Source: Pyricularia pennisetigena
Lineage: Eukaryota > Ascomycota > Sordariomycetes > Magnaporthales > Pyriculariaceae
Direction: 5' to 3'
DNA length: 64,000 nucleotides
Assembly (NCBI RefSeq): GCF_004337985.1
Contig: NW_021940920.1
Coordinates: 1,658,549-1,722,548 of the forward strand
A model generated the notes under the pieces. The model was given only the letters and a program-made list of their open reading frames with translations, ran no database searches and was not told the DNA's origin. Below are positions 43,666 to 55,317 of the stretch, one piece after another. Both the position numbers and the translations under genes were made by a program. Positions within the stretch are counted from its first letter, which is position 1; every line of letters starts with the position of its first letter.

Positions 43666-46600
43666 GTTGTTTAATAATGTTGCATGTACGCACGCCGTCA
43701 AAGTATCCTTGGGTGCGACTCTACGATTACTACGATGGTTGCCCTCCTGCATGCATATTTGGGACTGCGTTCATGGAGGGTGGTATCAAGAAGCGATTGG
43801 ACTTGTCGCAATATTTCGTCATGGATGGTTGATCAGGGGAGGGGTGTTTTTTTTTTCTTTTTATTGGTTTTTTGGTTTTTTGGTTTCTTTTTTTCTTGTC
43901 TGCACAAGCACAGTCGCATTGGTATTTTTTTGAGAGTCATCTCTCTCTCACACCAGAAAAAAAAAAAAAAGACACAAGATACTCGACCCTGTCCACACCA
44001 CCCTGGGATGCCGGTAAAGATATGAGAGCCGGAGCAGTCAGGCTATAGATCCGAAGCATGGATGCTCTTGGACGGTCGAGCCAATGACAGGCCATGACGA
44101 GTCGAGACCCGGGTGTTTTGACCACAGCCAAAAAAAGAAAACAAGGTAATTTACTCTTCGAAAGTTTTGGGGCTGAGAGGGAAAATCAAAATCGTCGAGT
44201 CAGCAGAAAGAATGTTTGATGAGACGGGAGAAACCTAGCAATACGGTGTATTTGTTTTTCCTCTTCTTTTCTTTTTTCTTTTGTTCTGAGCCAAAGACAG
44301 GGGCTGACGATTCCGATGGAGTAACCTGGCGGGAACATTTCTTTTCCCTTTTCTCCCCTTCTCTTCCTTGCCTTTCGTCACTGCCAGATTGCCTATTCGG
44401 GAAGCCCATAACCTGGTGCTTATTGTGCCCGGAGCTGTTCCTTACGTGGGCAAGCGGGGTTCTCTGGGTCTCCCAGTTCCTGTTTCCCACCTACCACGCA
44501 CTGTTGTGTGCTCTGGATCTCGACCATGAGTGGTCGACGCACTGATGAACGGTAGCGGGTCTTTTATGTAGGTTGAACTGTACTAGATAAGTACCCAACA
44601 AATCTAGTGGGTGAAGAAGTCTCTCGGAGCACATCATTTCAGTACAGGGTAGTGACAAAGTTTGACATTTAATCAATAGTCCAACGCATCTTGAACGCTA
44701 CTCGGGATCCACAAGGCGGCATCCATCGTCCGCAAACCTACAGTATTGAAGACCAGTTTATCTGCCCTTTTTGCCAACTGTTCCACCCAGGACGGATTCA
44801 ATGAACCGGCCAAGGAATCGGCCAAGACTCGAGGCGCGATCGCGGGGAAATAAATCTACATTGTTTTTTTTTTCCCCCCTGCAAGCCAAGCCTCAAACAA
44901 CAAAAAAAAGAAAAGAGTTTCAAACAAACAGCTTGGCTTGACAGTTCCTTTTCGTTCTTGTGGTGGAACCGGCTGGGAAAACGGGGCCGCTCTGGTTGGA
45001 AAAGCCAAAAGTTGTGAAAAGCGGGGGCGCGCCCTATACGATGGCAGGTGTGCGTTGCTTCTTTGCTGGAGGCCAAGGACCCAAGGATTGCGGGGGAGAG
45101 CATGGGTGTACCTTGTCTAGCCTTCAGTAAATGTCTCCACCTTTGTTGGGCGTGGGTATGGGTATACGTAGTTCGGACGACGGGGGTGTGCATGCACGCT
45201 CCGTCTTCGTCGTCGGTGTTGCAGCACCCCTCCCTTCGGAGTAACCGTCTTTTTGGGCCCGGGCCGGGCTGGTGGGGGTGGATCGAAATGCTGACCCTCC
45301 CAATATTGTACTGATTGATGTAGTAGGACCGGGGGGGCATAATGTCTTGCCACTTTCTTTCAAGACCAGCAATTTGTGCCCAATAGCTCGCAACATGGTG
45401 ATAGTTCCTAAAGCGCTATTAACTATAAAACCATGTTTGGCGAGGATACAAGTCATGAACCTGAGTAAAAATGCCTCGGAAAGAGGCTCAGCCACAAAGC
45501 TTATGGGTGCTTCTTTTTTTCTTTTTTTTTTTTTTTTCTTTTTTTCTTTTTTCCCCTCTCTTTGTTTCTCCTTTAAATCGCGCCTAATCAAAACAACCCA
45601 TGTCCTTGCCCGGCCCCGTTGACTTTTGCCGGCGCTTGTTACATGTCGAGTTGTAAACTGGGTGAATTGCAGGAGGATGCAGTGCTCTGGTAGGCTGATT
45701 CCAACATCAACCCTATCTAGCAACCTGCTTAATTGGGTTATCTGCCCTATGCCTTGTTGTTTCCATGCATTGTTGACATTGTCGCTCAACCATCTGATGC
45801 TGTACTGCAAGGTTATCGCATCCACAAGTGGACGCCGCCGATCTTTGCTCCTTTATCTTATTGGGCATCCATCGTTCTGGCGGCATGTCGCGGGTGGATC
45901 AAGCGACACTGCAACCCTCTCACTGCTTGTTGAGGTTTTTTTTTTCTTTTTCTGTCGACTTGGGTGCCTTCTCTTGTTTCTTTTTCTGTCTTTTCTATTT
46001 CTTCACTTGTGATAGCCATGCAGTAGTCAGTAGGCGATTGTCTACTGGAGCCTGCGCTTGCCCTGCCTCGCCACCATGAAACACATGGCTGTGGTCGGTG
46101 GTGGAGTAGCATGATGGTGTTGATTAAGGAGCCTAAGCGAAAGCTAACCTGGATATCAGACGATTGTCATGTCCAGCCTTGATATGTTCATCCCACATAA
46201 AATGATGTTCGGTTGATAACGAGATTCGGTAGACAGGGTCATCATTGGCCATGCCAATGCCCATGCTTGAGACGAGATGACATTGTTCTTGGTCCATTCT
46301 TTGCCGTTGCTTTCCATTATAGTGTGGACTATGTGGAGCCAGTACTCAGCTTGTTCGCGGAGAGCAAAGACAAACTCTCCTGGACTCGCCCCCTGGCGAT
46401 TTCATGAGTGGATAGTGAGGGGGATTCTACGGGTAGGGAGAAGCTAATCTCGAGCTCATGACTTGGGTAGAGTCTTGAGTGAACAAGCTGCGGTGCTTTG
46501 GGGAGTAAATAGATTAGGGGCTTGTCTTGGGTATAGTTATTCATGGAAAACGGAAGATTGAGAAGCCGTCTAATCTAGCCGGTTCTAGAGCTGCTTATCA

Positions 46601-49600
46601 TGTATCATTATGTCCAGAAACGGGCAAGCTTGTTTCAATGGCCGGCCTGTATCTGCATTGTCCGTGTTTGAAAGCCGAAGTCCGAACAAGTATGAGAGGT
46701 TGAGTGTGGAATAGTCAGTTCACAATCAAGTCGAGCCAAGCCACTTGCCTCTCTGTCTGTAGCAAACCTGGCTTTCATGGATCATCATCAAGAGCTCGAG
46801 TCTTTTGATCCGAAAGACTTGGTTTGATTTTCTTCTGCACTGTATTGTTGAAATAGATGGTGCTCAGAACTTGAGACATATCCAAAGTGGCAGTGTTGCT
46901 GGTAAACCTTCCCTTGCCCCGGTTGGACTGTCGAGTCTGCCATGGTGGATATGGAATCAAAGGCACTGTCGAGTGTCGACCTGCTTGTGTCATACTCGAG
47001 ACTGAATGGACGTAGAAGACTGCCGTGCTTGAATTCCGTTTGCCCGCCTCTTGCTTGAACCTCACACGCCCCTTTTTTTCCAACTCCCCCTCTTTTCTTA
47101 GCCAGTTTCCTCAGCCTTCCTTTGGTCCAGCGTGTCTCCCTTGCAAGTTGCAGATCTTGTCGACCAGCCATCGGTCACGGCACGTGAGGAGGGTTTGCCG
47201 TTATTGTTATTTATTTTAATTTGTAATGGGCGTGAGCTATTGGTTGTCGAGGTCATTGTGCAGTTGTTTCCATTCCTGCAGTCGAAGATGTTCGATCGAG
47301 GGAGGGACTCTGGCGATGCATTCCAGGTTGCGACTTAGTGGACGTCGTTTGTTGATTTCGCTTTGAAAAAAGACACAGCGTCCGGACTATGTCTTGTACC
47401 GGTTACACTTTATAAATGTCATTCTAGCCCTTCTAGACTACATAGAATTCTGCCTTGGCTATATATCTTTTGGTCGATTTCAAAGATAAGACCACAATGT
47501 TCAAACTACGGTGGGTTATAGCACGAGGGCCGAGGCAGCGGCTCGGAAACTCTCGGGCGAAGCGGTTCTCTCCCTCGGAATCACAGCGCCGCAGAAAACA
47601 GTCGTGCGATTTTTTTTTCTTTCTTTCCAAAGCCACCCCGACGAACTCCGAAGCCATCAGCGGGCTCGGACGGATGGCGAGCCAGGAGCGAGAGACACCA
47701 TGGCCCACCAGCACTTGGCAATCCATAGTCACGCCGCACGACTTTTCGCCAAATTACCCCTCTCACAACCCTTCACAAATAAAGGGAAAAAAAAAGATAC
47801 CAACGTATTCTGGTTAGAGTATCCCGCCAAGATCCACCCAGGAACCTTTTTAGACCAGAGCCTCCAGCAAGCCAAGCCGGGCCAGGCAAGCCCAGACGAG
47901 CAGAGAAGAAGAGGGTGTGAAGAGCAAGGGACTATTGAGGGACCGGCCAGTAGACGTCACGCACTCCATCAGGCAAGCGTCCGTCTTCCCCGCACGTAGT
48001 GGTTGCATACCTTCCTAAAAAAGCCCATCCACGCCCTTACAAATTCTCGGATGCGGCTGCAATAAGTATCAACCACTTGGCTATCTATCAGCTCGGTTTT
48101 CGCTGATGCCTCGGTGATCACCCGGTGTTTTTTTTTATGTGTGTTTTTTGTTGTGATGGTGGCTTGCGTCACTGAGACGGGAGCCGAGACGTGATTGCCA
48201 GGGAAAGCGAATGTGGGAAAAAAAAAAAAACCAGGCCTCGAAACCAGTTCTACAAGCATCGCGGCATTCGTTTGTCTTTTTTTGGGGGGCACCGGGTGTG
48301 ATCACGGTGACAATGTGCAGCTATACGACAGGCATAAACACGACACGTGACTCAAGTTTACCCGCAAGCCAAGTGCCAACGACAGAGGTGTGTTGGGGGA
48401 TTGCATGCTGTAGAGTTCCCTTCCCAAGCCCTTGGCGCCTATGAAAAAGCCCCTTGTGTGGCTCGAAGCCAAACGTTGGAACCCCCTTCATGCGGACCAT
48501 GCCAAGTTGTTCCTCACGTGCTCCGAGGCAAAAAGACTCTGCAGAATGCAGTTGTTGGGTGGTATGTGATTTGCATGGTGCCCCTTGGGAAGACGAGAGC
48601 AAACAGCACGATTGACAGGCTGACACCGGCCGATCTACGCTGACTAAACCCTACCATGAAAACACCGACGTTATGCCACTTGGTGTGGAACCTCGATCGA
48701 AAGTCTGCAAGAGAATTGGGATGACTTACAGTTCCCCTGGTACCAAATGGCCAGAACTAACGTAGGCTATTGAACCATGCCGCGCAAGTCGCAAACGGGG
48801 AGACCATGGTACGAGGGAATAGGGGGCACGAAGGGGGGAAACAGAAAAAAGAAAATGAGCTGGGATCATGCCTGCGGTCATATCGTAGAAAGTGGGAATA
48901 ATCCTGAACCCCCAACTTTGGGAGCAGAGATGGGCAGGGGAGCGGGGGGGTTTCTTTTGCGACTTTGCCTGGGTGCCATTTCGCTTTTGCGGGGTAACAA
49001 GCTCTCGCTTGACTTCTCAAGCTCTTTTTACGCTCCGAAACCTCCACTGTGCAAGGGAGGAATAGAGACGACAAGACAAGGCACACAAATCAAAAAAGAA
49101 AAGGGGGGGTGCGAGGGGGCTTTTGNNAAAAAAAAAGTCCACTTACCACAAATGGAACTCTGTTCATTCATATAACCTTGAAGCTACAGGATTCGATAGG
49201 CCTAGACGCGCCGAGAGACGAAACCACAACCAAAAAAAACCACCCTAGGGGGCCCACTTGTTGGAAAAAAATGCAAACTGTCGCTGGGGGAGAGGAGAGC
49301 TTTTCCTTTCCTTTTTTCTTTTCTTTAACTCTGTTGTCTCGGGATCTAGAGTGCCGGTCTTGTTTACATTGCGGGGCGGGAATCATCCCGTGGCTTCTCT
49401 CTATTCTTTTTTTGGCAGTTGGCAAGCTGACGAGGCAAGATAGGTCCCACTGCGTGCCGATGCGACTCTAGCCATCAACGCCGAGATCTGGGGTTTACGA
49501 GCAAGCACCAGGCTACTCGCTTCTGCAGTCGGGCGGAGTGTTCTTGGGTCAGTGCATGCAGCTTGCTGACGTGGTGGAATGGTTGAGGCGATTCCCAAGT

Positions 49601-49944
49601 GCCGTTATCCGAGTTTTGGTGGTATCAATGCAGGTATGCAACCTGGTTTCATTTTCACAGTTGTGCGGCTTCTAAAGTTTGTTCGGTTCAGCAAGTCCTG
49701 TGAGATTCGCAAATGGAAACAGTTCGATGGAAATTGGGTCGGTCAGGATGTCATCATGAAGTTTTTTTTTATTCGTGACTGTTATGTATGTACCTTAGGC
49801 TAGGAAAACGTCTGATAGACTACAGATAGATTATGGCAGGCATTTTATTTGTATCGACAAGAATTCTCGCGTCCCAAATAGTAGTTCCAAATTTGCGCCC
49901 TTATTTTTTTTTTTCTTTTTTTTCATGATATTAACGCCGTCACT
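42690..49944. other. 7.3-kb intergenic region, no gene supported
   Basis: It contains many homopolymer A/T tracts (43217-43237, 43963-43974, 45516-45555 and others), a GT microsatellite at 43597-43668, and a two-base gap at 49126-49127. Frames of 100-230 residues exist but depend on low-complexity translation, lack domains and overlap each other on both strands. Length and simple-repeat content suggest a long regulatory or decayed spacer. Confidence 0.55.
43597..43668. repeat. GT/GC-T microsatellite
   Basis: About 70 bases of (GT)n with scattered GC substitutions in the left half and a pure run in the right half. Confidence 0.9.
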
Positions 49945-51405
49945 TCACAGCTCGTCGACGCTGCTCTCAGCACCCTCCCGCCTGGCCTGCTCACGGTCAA
50001 ACTCGTCAAACGAAACGTCAGACTTGGTGATGGGGTCCTTCTTGGGATTCTCGACCTCCTTGAGGAACTTGGCAGCGGCCTCGGGGTCGTCGGCGAACAG
50101 GTGGTCGACAATCATCTTCTTGGGCGACTCGCCGAGCCACTGGAAGAGCGAAAAGTCGCGGAACTCGTCGGCGCGGAAGACCTCGAGCATCTCGACCGGC
50201 TCGTCGCCAATGTTCTCGACAAAGTGGCCCATGTTGCGCGGGACGATGCCGACGTCTCCCGGCTGGTAGTTGAAGGTGCGCGCGGTGCCCTCGGCGGCAA
50301 AGATGGTGACGCGGGCCTTGCCGCGGATGAAGAAGGACCACTCGTCGGCGTTGGGGTGCCAGTGCATCTCGCGGATCGCGCCGGGCTCGATGATGGCGTG
50401 CGCCGCCGCGATGGTCTTGGAGATGGGGAAGTTCTTGGAGTCGGTCACGCGGACCTCGCCGCCCGACGTCTTCTCGGGCGTCTGGTCCAGCATCTTGTGG
50501 CTGAACTTGTACTTGGACTTCTTGACGTTGCTGCCCTTGGGACGCTCCTCATCGACGGAGCCTGGGATCTGGCCCTTGAAGATGTACTTTTCGCTCTTGG
50601 GCAGGTGCGCAAAGATCTGGGGGTCGAGGTGGAAGTTCTTGCTGATGACGCTCTTGGGCGTGTGGGCGAGCCAGTCGGTCAGGATAAAGGTCGACTCCTC
50701 CGAGAAGCGGCCGTCGTCAAACACGAGCAGGAACTCGGTGCCGTTCTCGCTGAGGCCTTGGAGGGAGTGAGGCACGCCGCTGGGGAAGTACCAGAGGTCG
50801 CCCTTCTTGAGGTCGTCGACAAAGTTGCCGCCCTCGTAGTCGATTCCGGTAATCCGGACCTCGCCGTCGAGGACGTAGGCCCACTCGGCCTCCTTGTGCC
50901 AGTGGAGCTCACGGTAGACGCCCTTGCCGAGGCGCATGTTGACCGAGGCGAGCTCCGAGCTGGTGCCGAGCTCGCGAACCGTGGTCTGCCGGGTCCAGCC
51001 GCCCTCCTCAATGCGGATGTGCGAGTCGGCAAAGGACCAGCGCATGTTTGCTACGTTGCCCGAGTCGGTGCTGGGCGGGCGGACCAGGTCTGGCGACTGG
51101 CGCGAGCGCTCCTTGTTCCAGGGCCCGAGGACCGACGCGCCCAGCCCGTTGCGGTACGGCAGCGGGTCGAGGTCCTCCTTGTCGGGGTTGATGAAGCGGT
51201 CGAGAGGGTCGCGGTGGCTCGGCGTGTAAGGGGTACCCTTCTCATCGTACTTGCCCTTGGTTGAGGCCTTCTTGTTAAAGGTGTAGTACTTGTCATCGAG
51301 CTCCAGGCCCTTTGCAAGACGCTGCTGAGGGCTGTCGCGGTGCGGGACTGCCGCCACCAGAGCTCCGAGCCAGAGCGAGGCTGCTGCCAACTGAGTGACG
51401 CGCAT
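49945..51405 (-). CDS. secreted oxalate decarboxylase, bicupin
   Basis: The protein has 486 residues, one exon, starting at 51405; the in-frame upstream stretch is poly-Lys leader and is excluded. Residues 1-19 are a signal peptide. Two cupin domains carry the Mn ligands His168, His170, Glu174, His213 and His348, His350, Glu355, His394 (HWHKEAEW and HWHPNADEW). The N-terminal lid loop reads SEES at 235-238, keeping the catalytic Glu of the SENS lid of bacterial OxdC, so decarboxylase rather than oxidase activity is expected: oxalate to formate and CO2. Many fungal homologues are about 450-490 residues. A long T run and G run (51429-51456) sit just before the start. A general secreted bicupin is the only alternative. 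Confidence 0.92.
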   Translation of the reverse strand: MRVTQLAAASLWLGALVAAVPHRDSPQQRLAKGLELDDKYYTFNKKASTKGKYDEKGTPYTPSHRDPLDRFINPDKEDLDPLPYRNGLGASVLGPWNKERSRQSPDLVRPPSTDSGNVANMRWSFADSHIRIEEGGWTRQTTVRELGTSSELASVNMRLGKGVYRELHWHKEAEWAYVLDGEVRITGIDYEGGNFVDDLKKGDLWYFPSGVPHSLQGLSENGTEFLLVFDDGRFSEESTFILTDWLAHTPKSVISKNFHLDPQIFAHLPKSEKYIFKGQIPGSVDEERPKGSNVKKSKYKFSHKMLDQTPEKTSGGEVRVTDSKNFPISKTIAAAHAIIEPGAIREMHWHPNADEWSFFIRGKARVTIFAAEGTARTFNYQPGDVGIVPRNMGHFVENIGDEPVEMLEVFRADEFRDFSLFQWLGESPKKMIVDHLFADDPEAAAKFLKEVENPKKDPITKSDVSFDEFDREQARREGAESSVDEL

Positions 51406-51428
51406 ACTGGCGGTGGTATGTGTGTGTG

Positions 51429-51456
51429 TTTTTTTTTTTTTTTTTGGGGGGGGGGG
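51429..51456. repeat. T/G homopolymer tract before the oxalate decarboxylase
   Basis: A run of about 17 T followed by about 10 G on the plus strand (C then A on the coding strand) in the 5' leader. It may mark an assembly weak spot. Confidence 0.7.
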
Positions 51457-53511
51457 AAGACAAGATATGAACAAAAGAAAGAATTGCAAGAAAAGGTAAT
51501 TACAGGGCAAGTGTCGGTCTTTCTGTCAACACTGCTGTTTGTTTTTGTCAAACAAAATCACCCTGTTCCCAGAACAAAGACTAGACAGGCTTGGGATGAT
51601 GGCAAAGGCAGGAGTGACTACAAAAAGAAGATGGAGCTGGTTTATTTCTTGCAATCAAGACAAGAATTGACGAGGACCGAAAGGGAAGCTGGCACGTGCG
51701 GAGCTTGTATGACCTGCGAGGGCGTCGTCTTATATCGTCATCCATCATCGGAGGAGCTCGGCATGAGCAATGGCAAGGGAAAATGGTTGGGTAATTGCCT
51801 GATAAATTCTGGAGCTTCTTTGTTTGTCCCCATGCCAACCCACACCCACCCGCCAATCATTGGATGAATCTTTGGGATATGTACAGCAAAGTGCGTTAGA
51901 GAGCTAGCTTACCCAATTGAGTTTTTATGGTCAGAGTCATGCATTTGACAATCGCGTCAAGCCCAATCCCACTGCATCTGGACGATCGAAGCAAAATACA
52001 AGGGACAGGGAAAAAAAAAAAAAGGAAAAAGAAACCCAAAATTGCAGTAGCTCTGCCTCTTTCGACCTGAAGCTCCCCCTCACGACTTGTCAGCCCGCTG
52101 ATCGCACCCCTGGAGCCTTACGTAGCACTGGTGCATTTGCCCCTTTCAATTCCCCTCACCAGCCCCGCACAGCAAGGCACATCGATGCTGGGCTGACTCG
52201 CCCAGTTCTGGCCTGAGGCACAAGGTCTAGGCTGTTTCCCTCCACCGGGAAATCGTCCCCGAGCATTTCTCTCTGGTCTGGAAATCGATGCAAACAGCAC
52301 AGAGAAATCCACGCCAAGGAGGTGCTGACAGGCTTGTGTACAGAACCCCTCGACCATCCAAGCAAACAAGCAAGCATTGGGAATCTCACGCGTAACATAA
52401 GCACACGCCCCTTGTTTAAAATTACCGAGACATATCCGAAGTTTGCCGGCATATCCAATTACCATGCGATGACATCCTGTCGTCGCACCTTGGCTCATCA
52501 ACAGCCAATCGAGAGACAGAGCAACCTCATCAGGGCTGCACCGCTCGCTGTCAATGGCACCTTGAGAAGCTCAGAGAAGTTATGGTACAGACGGTAGAGT
52601 AGCATTCCATTGCAACCTTCTTTTATATTTTTTTATATTTTTTTTTTTTATTTTTCTTCTATCGTAAATTTCATCTCGCTTCCAAGATGTCGATTGATGC
52701 ACACTTCCCTGCGCCCTGGAAAAAGAAACTTGGCTTTGGGCGCAGTCTTGTTGCGTCACGCCCAGAAAATCATTGCCGATTGCCGGCGTAAAGTTTTCTA
52801 GGCTGGCCCTGGAGCAACAAACGTATTTGAAGGGGTGAGGCATACGGTGGTGCATAAAGCCAAGTGTGCCAAAAATCCACCGCCGTTGGAACACTTACTC
52901 ACTCCACTGGAGATCAGTGCTGAATCGGGGAATCGGAATATGGCCAGGCCAGCGATTGCAGGCCTGTACAGAGAGCGCGGCGAGACCCACCAGAGCTCCA
53001 AAACCAGGTTCCCTGTTCGCTTGACAGCCAGCCCAGCTTGTTTCATGAAACTGAAATTCTAAAGAGCTCCGAGCTTGCGCGTCGTGACGAAAGATTTCGT
53101 ACCTGCTTCCCAATTTTTTTTTATTTTTTACTTGCGCTGCCTTTTCACGTCTTGCTGCTGTCGATTAATACCCCGCCGACACTCATCACTAACACGTCAA
53201 AATCAGGCCATTCTGGATTTGGCATTACTGTTTTGCTTGGCGGCGACACTGTCAGAGTTTGTGACGGGTGACAGCAACATCGCAATAATTACGTGCAGAA
53301 GCAGGAGCCGCGGCAAGTAGCCCGTACTGGTAAGTAACTTTTGGAGCTCATCATATCCTCAGCTGCGCCGCATCGTGCACAGTAGCACGTGCCTAACTAC
53401 TTCTTTTGTTATTCATTGCTGACAACTAAGTCTTGAGACAATGTAGCTCATCAAGCAGAACCCGTCACCGCTCCGAAAGGCTCTCCGGCAGGATACGGGG
53501 GAAAAAGAAAA
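51457..53511. other. intergenic region, no gene seen
   Basis: It separates oxalate decarboxylase (minus) and the DUF1275 gene (plus), so it is a divergent promoter region of 2.1 kb. Only short frames and A/T tracts occur. Confidence 0.55.
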
Positions 53512-54409
53512 ATGAGCGGCTATGGAACCACAGGCATAACCCCCCGGGCGGGAGGCTTGGGTGACTCGGAGCAGCAGCCACTCCTCGGCAACGGCAACGG
53601 CAACGGCACCATCAGCCAAAAGTCGGCCAGCATCCGCGAGAAGCTAAACGCTGATATCCGTCGCGGCTGGTCCGACATTGTTCTTCTTTTCTGCTATGTC
53701 ATCACTGGTCTGCTTGACAGCTCGTCCATTTCCGTATGGGGGTCGTTCGTCTCGATGCAAACAGGTCGGTGAACCTACCCGTCTCCTGGCATCACCCGCA
53801 TCACGCAATGCCACTGAGCTGACACCAATTAAACCTGCAGGAAATACGGTCTACATCGGCCTGGGCCTCGCCGCACCCACTGAGTCGACGCGCTGGATCA
53901 AGTCGGGCACGTCGCTCATCTTCTTCTGCCTCGGCTCGTTCTGCTTCAGCCGCTTCCACCGCTACTTTGGCCAAAAGAAGCGCTGGGTGCTGGTGGCGTC
54001 TTTCACGGTCCAGATGCTACTGTGCATCGCGGCGGCCGTGATCCTGACGTTTGGGCCCAAGACGGACGAGCACGCCATCAACTGGTCCGTCCTGGTGCCG
54101 ATCGCGCTCATCGCCTTCCAGGCCTGCGGCCAGTGCATCACCAGCCGCGCCCTCAAGTTCAACGCCCTCACCTCGGTCGTCCTCACCAGCATCTACTGCG
54201 ATTTGTTTAGCGACCAGAACCTGTTCGCCCTGAGCAACGTCGAGCGGAACCAGCGCACCGCCGCCCCGCTGCTTCTGCTGCTCGGCGCTTGCTGTGGAGG
54301 TCTCCTCGCCCACACCTCGTTCGGCATCGCCGCTGCGCTGTGGACTGCCGCCTTCCTCAAGGGCTGCATCGTCCTCTCGTGGTTCTTATGGCCTGCCGAG
54401 GAGGCCTAA
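53512..54409 (+). CDS. DUF1275 (YoaK-like) membrane protein
   Basis: Exons 53512-53764 and 53841-54409 give 273 residues; the 76-bp intron is GTCGGT...CCTGCAG. The N-terminus has a Gly/Asn-rich stretch, then RRGWSDIVLLFCYVITGLLD and FVSMQTG|NTVYIGLGLA, which is the DUF1275 signature (the motif spans the splice). Five to six hydrophobic segments follow, with an ALKFNALTSVVLTS helix. The family has unknown transport-like function. Exon 1 ends in the second base region of the conserved Gly codon, and the splice restores it. Nothing links it to neighbours. Confidence 0.85.
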
Positions 54410-55239
54410 GATGTTTATTCTGCAGGCGTAGCGGCTCAAGGTCGAAGGATTGAATATTGCTGGTCCAGCTTGTTCTGGTTACCATTTGTCAATTTCCTAT
54501 GGGACGTTTTTAGAATCGGCGTCTACAGGAGGAGGGTTACTTTGCAGCGGCTCCCCTAGGGGGTTTCATCGGTGGACCCCATGACGTATATTTGGTCTGT
54601 CCAATTATGCGGGATATAATCAACTTACCTTCCCACCTGGGTGTTTATACATATCGTAGGTATATCACAACTACCATGTCGGCTATCCTTATCGTTGTAC
54701 TGCGGTCGGCCCGCGGTGGTAATCCAGATTGTTCCCCAAGTTGCTTGCTTACCTTGATCTCACAATCCTTCGCCAAGGGGACGTCGCCACCAAACCCCTA
54801 TTCTCAACTTTCCTGAAACATTTGTCATGAGCTTTTATCAGTGCCGCAATCAAATCGATCGACCGAAAGGTTTGACGCTGCCGAGTGCTAATATTGTCAT
54901 GGCGCTGTGGGGACCCCAGAGTCGCGGGGTAGTTGTTGGTTAGGAGCTTTGTAACTGAGCTCTCACGCAATCGGTTCGAGTCGATCACGCCATCCGCCCA
55001 TGAATTGCATACCATGATCCCGTAGCAATCGCAGATGTTACGATGTTAACAAATCTAGATGCATTACGCCATTCGTGAAACTTGGTTAGTACCGTAAAGC
55101 AAGTCTGGGGTTGAGCTGGTTGTACCCCGACACAGGTCACAATGTGGACTGGACATATTTGTAGGGCTATATAATGTTTTCCAACGGCTACTTTTGCTGC
55201 TAGCTTCTCTTCCACGTCATTTGAAAATCAAATCAATCC

Positions 55240-55273
<34 letters not shown>

Positions 55274-55317
55274 AACACTGCGGCCCTTTGACCGCAGCCA
55301 TCCTCTTCCCATACACA
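54410..55317. other. intergenic region, no gene seen
   Basis: Contains a TATATAAT motif at about 55169-55176 and a run of about 27 A at 55241-55267 before the next start at 55318. No other features. Confidence 0.55.

Noticed and set aside
49570..49660. tRNA-Ser-like start (GTGGTGGAATGGTTGAGGCG)
   Set aside because: There is an A-box-like stretch but no B-box or pairing acceptor stem within range.
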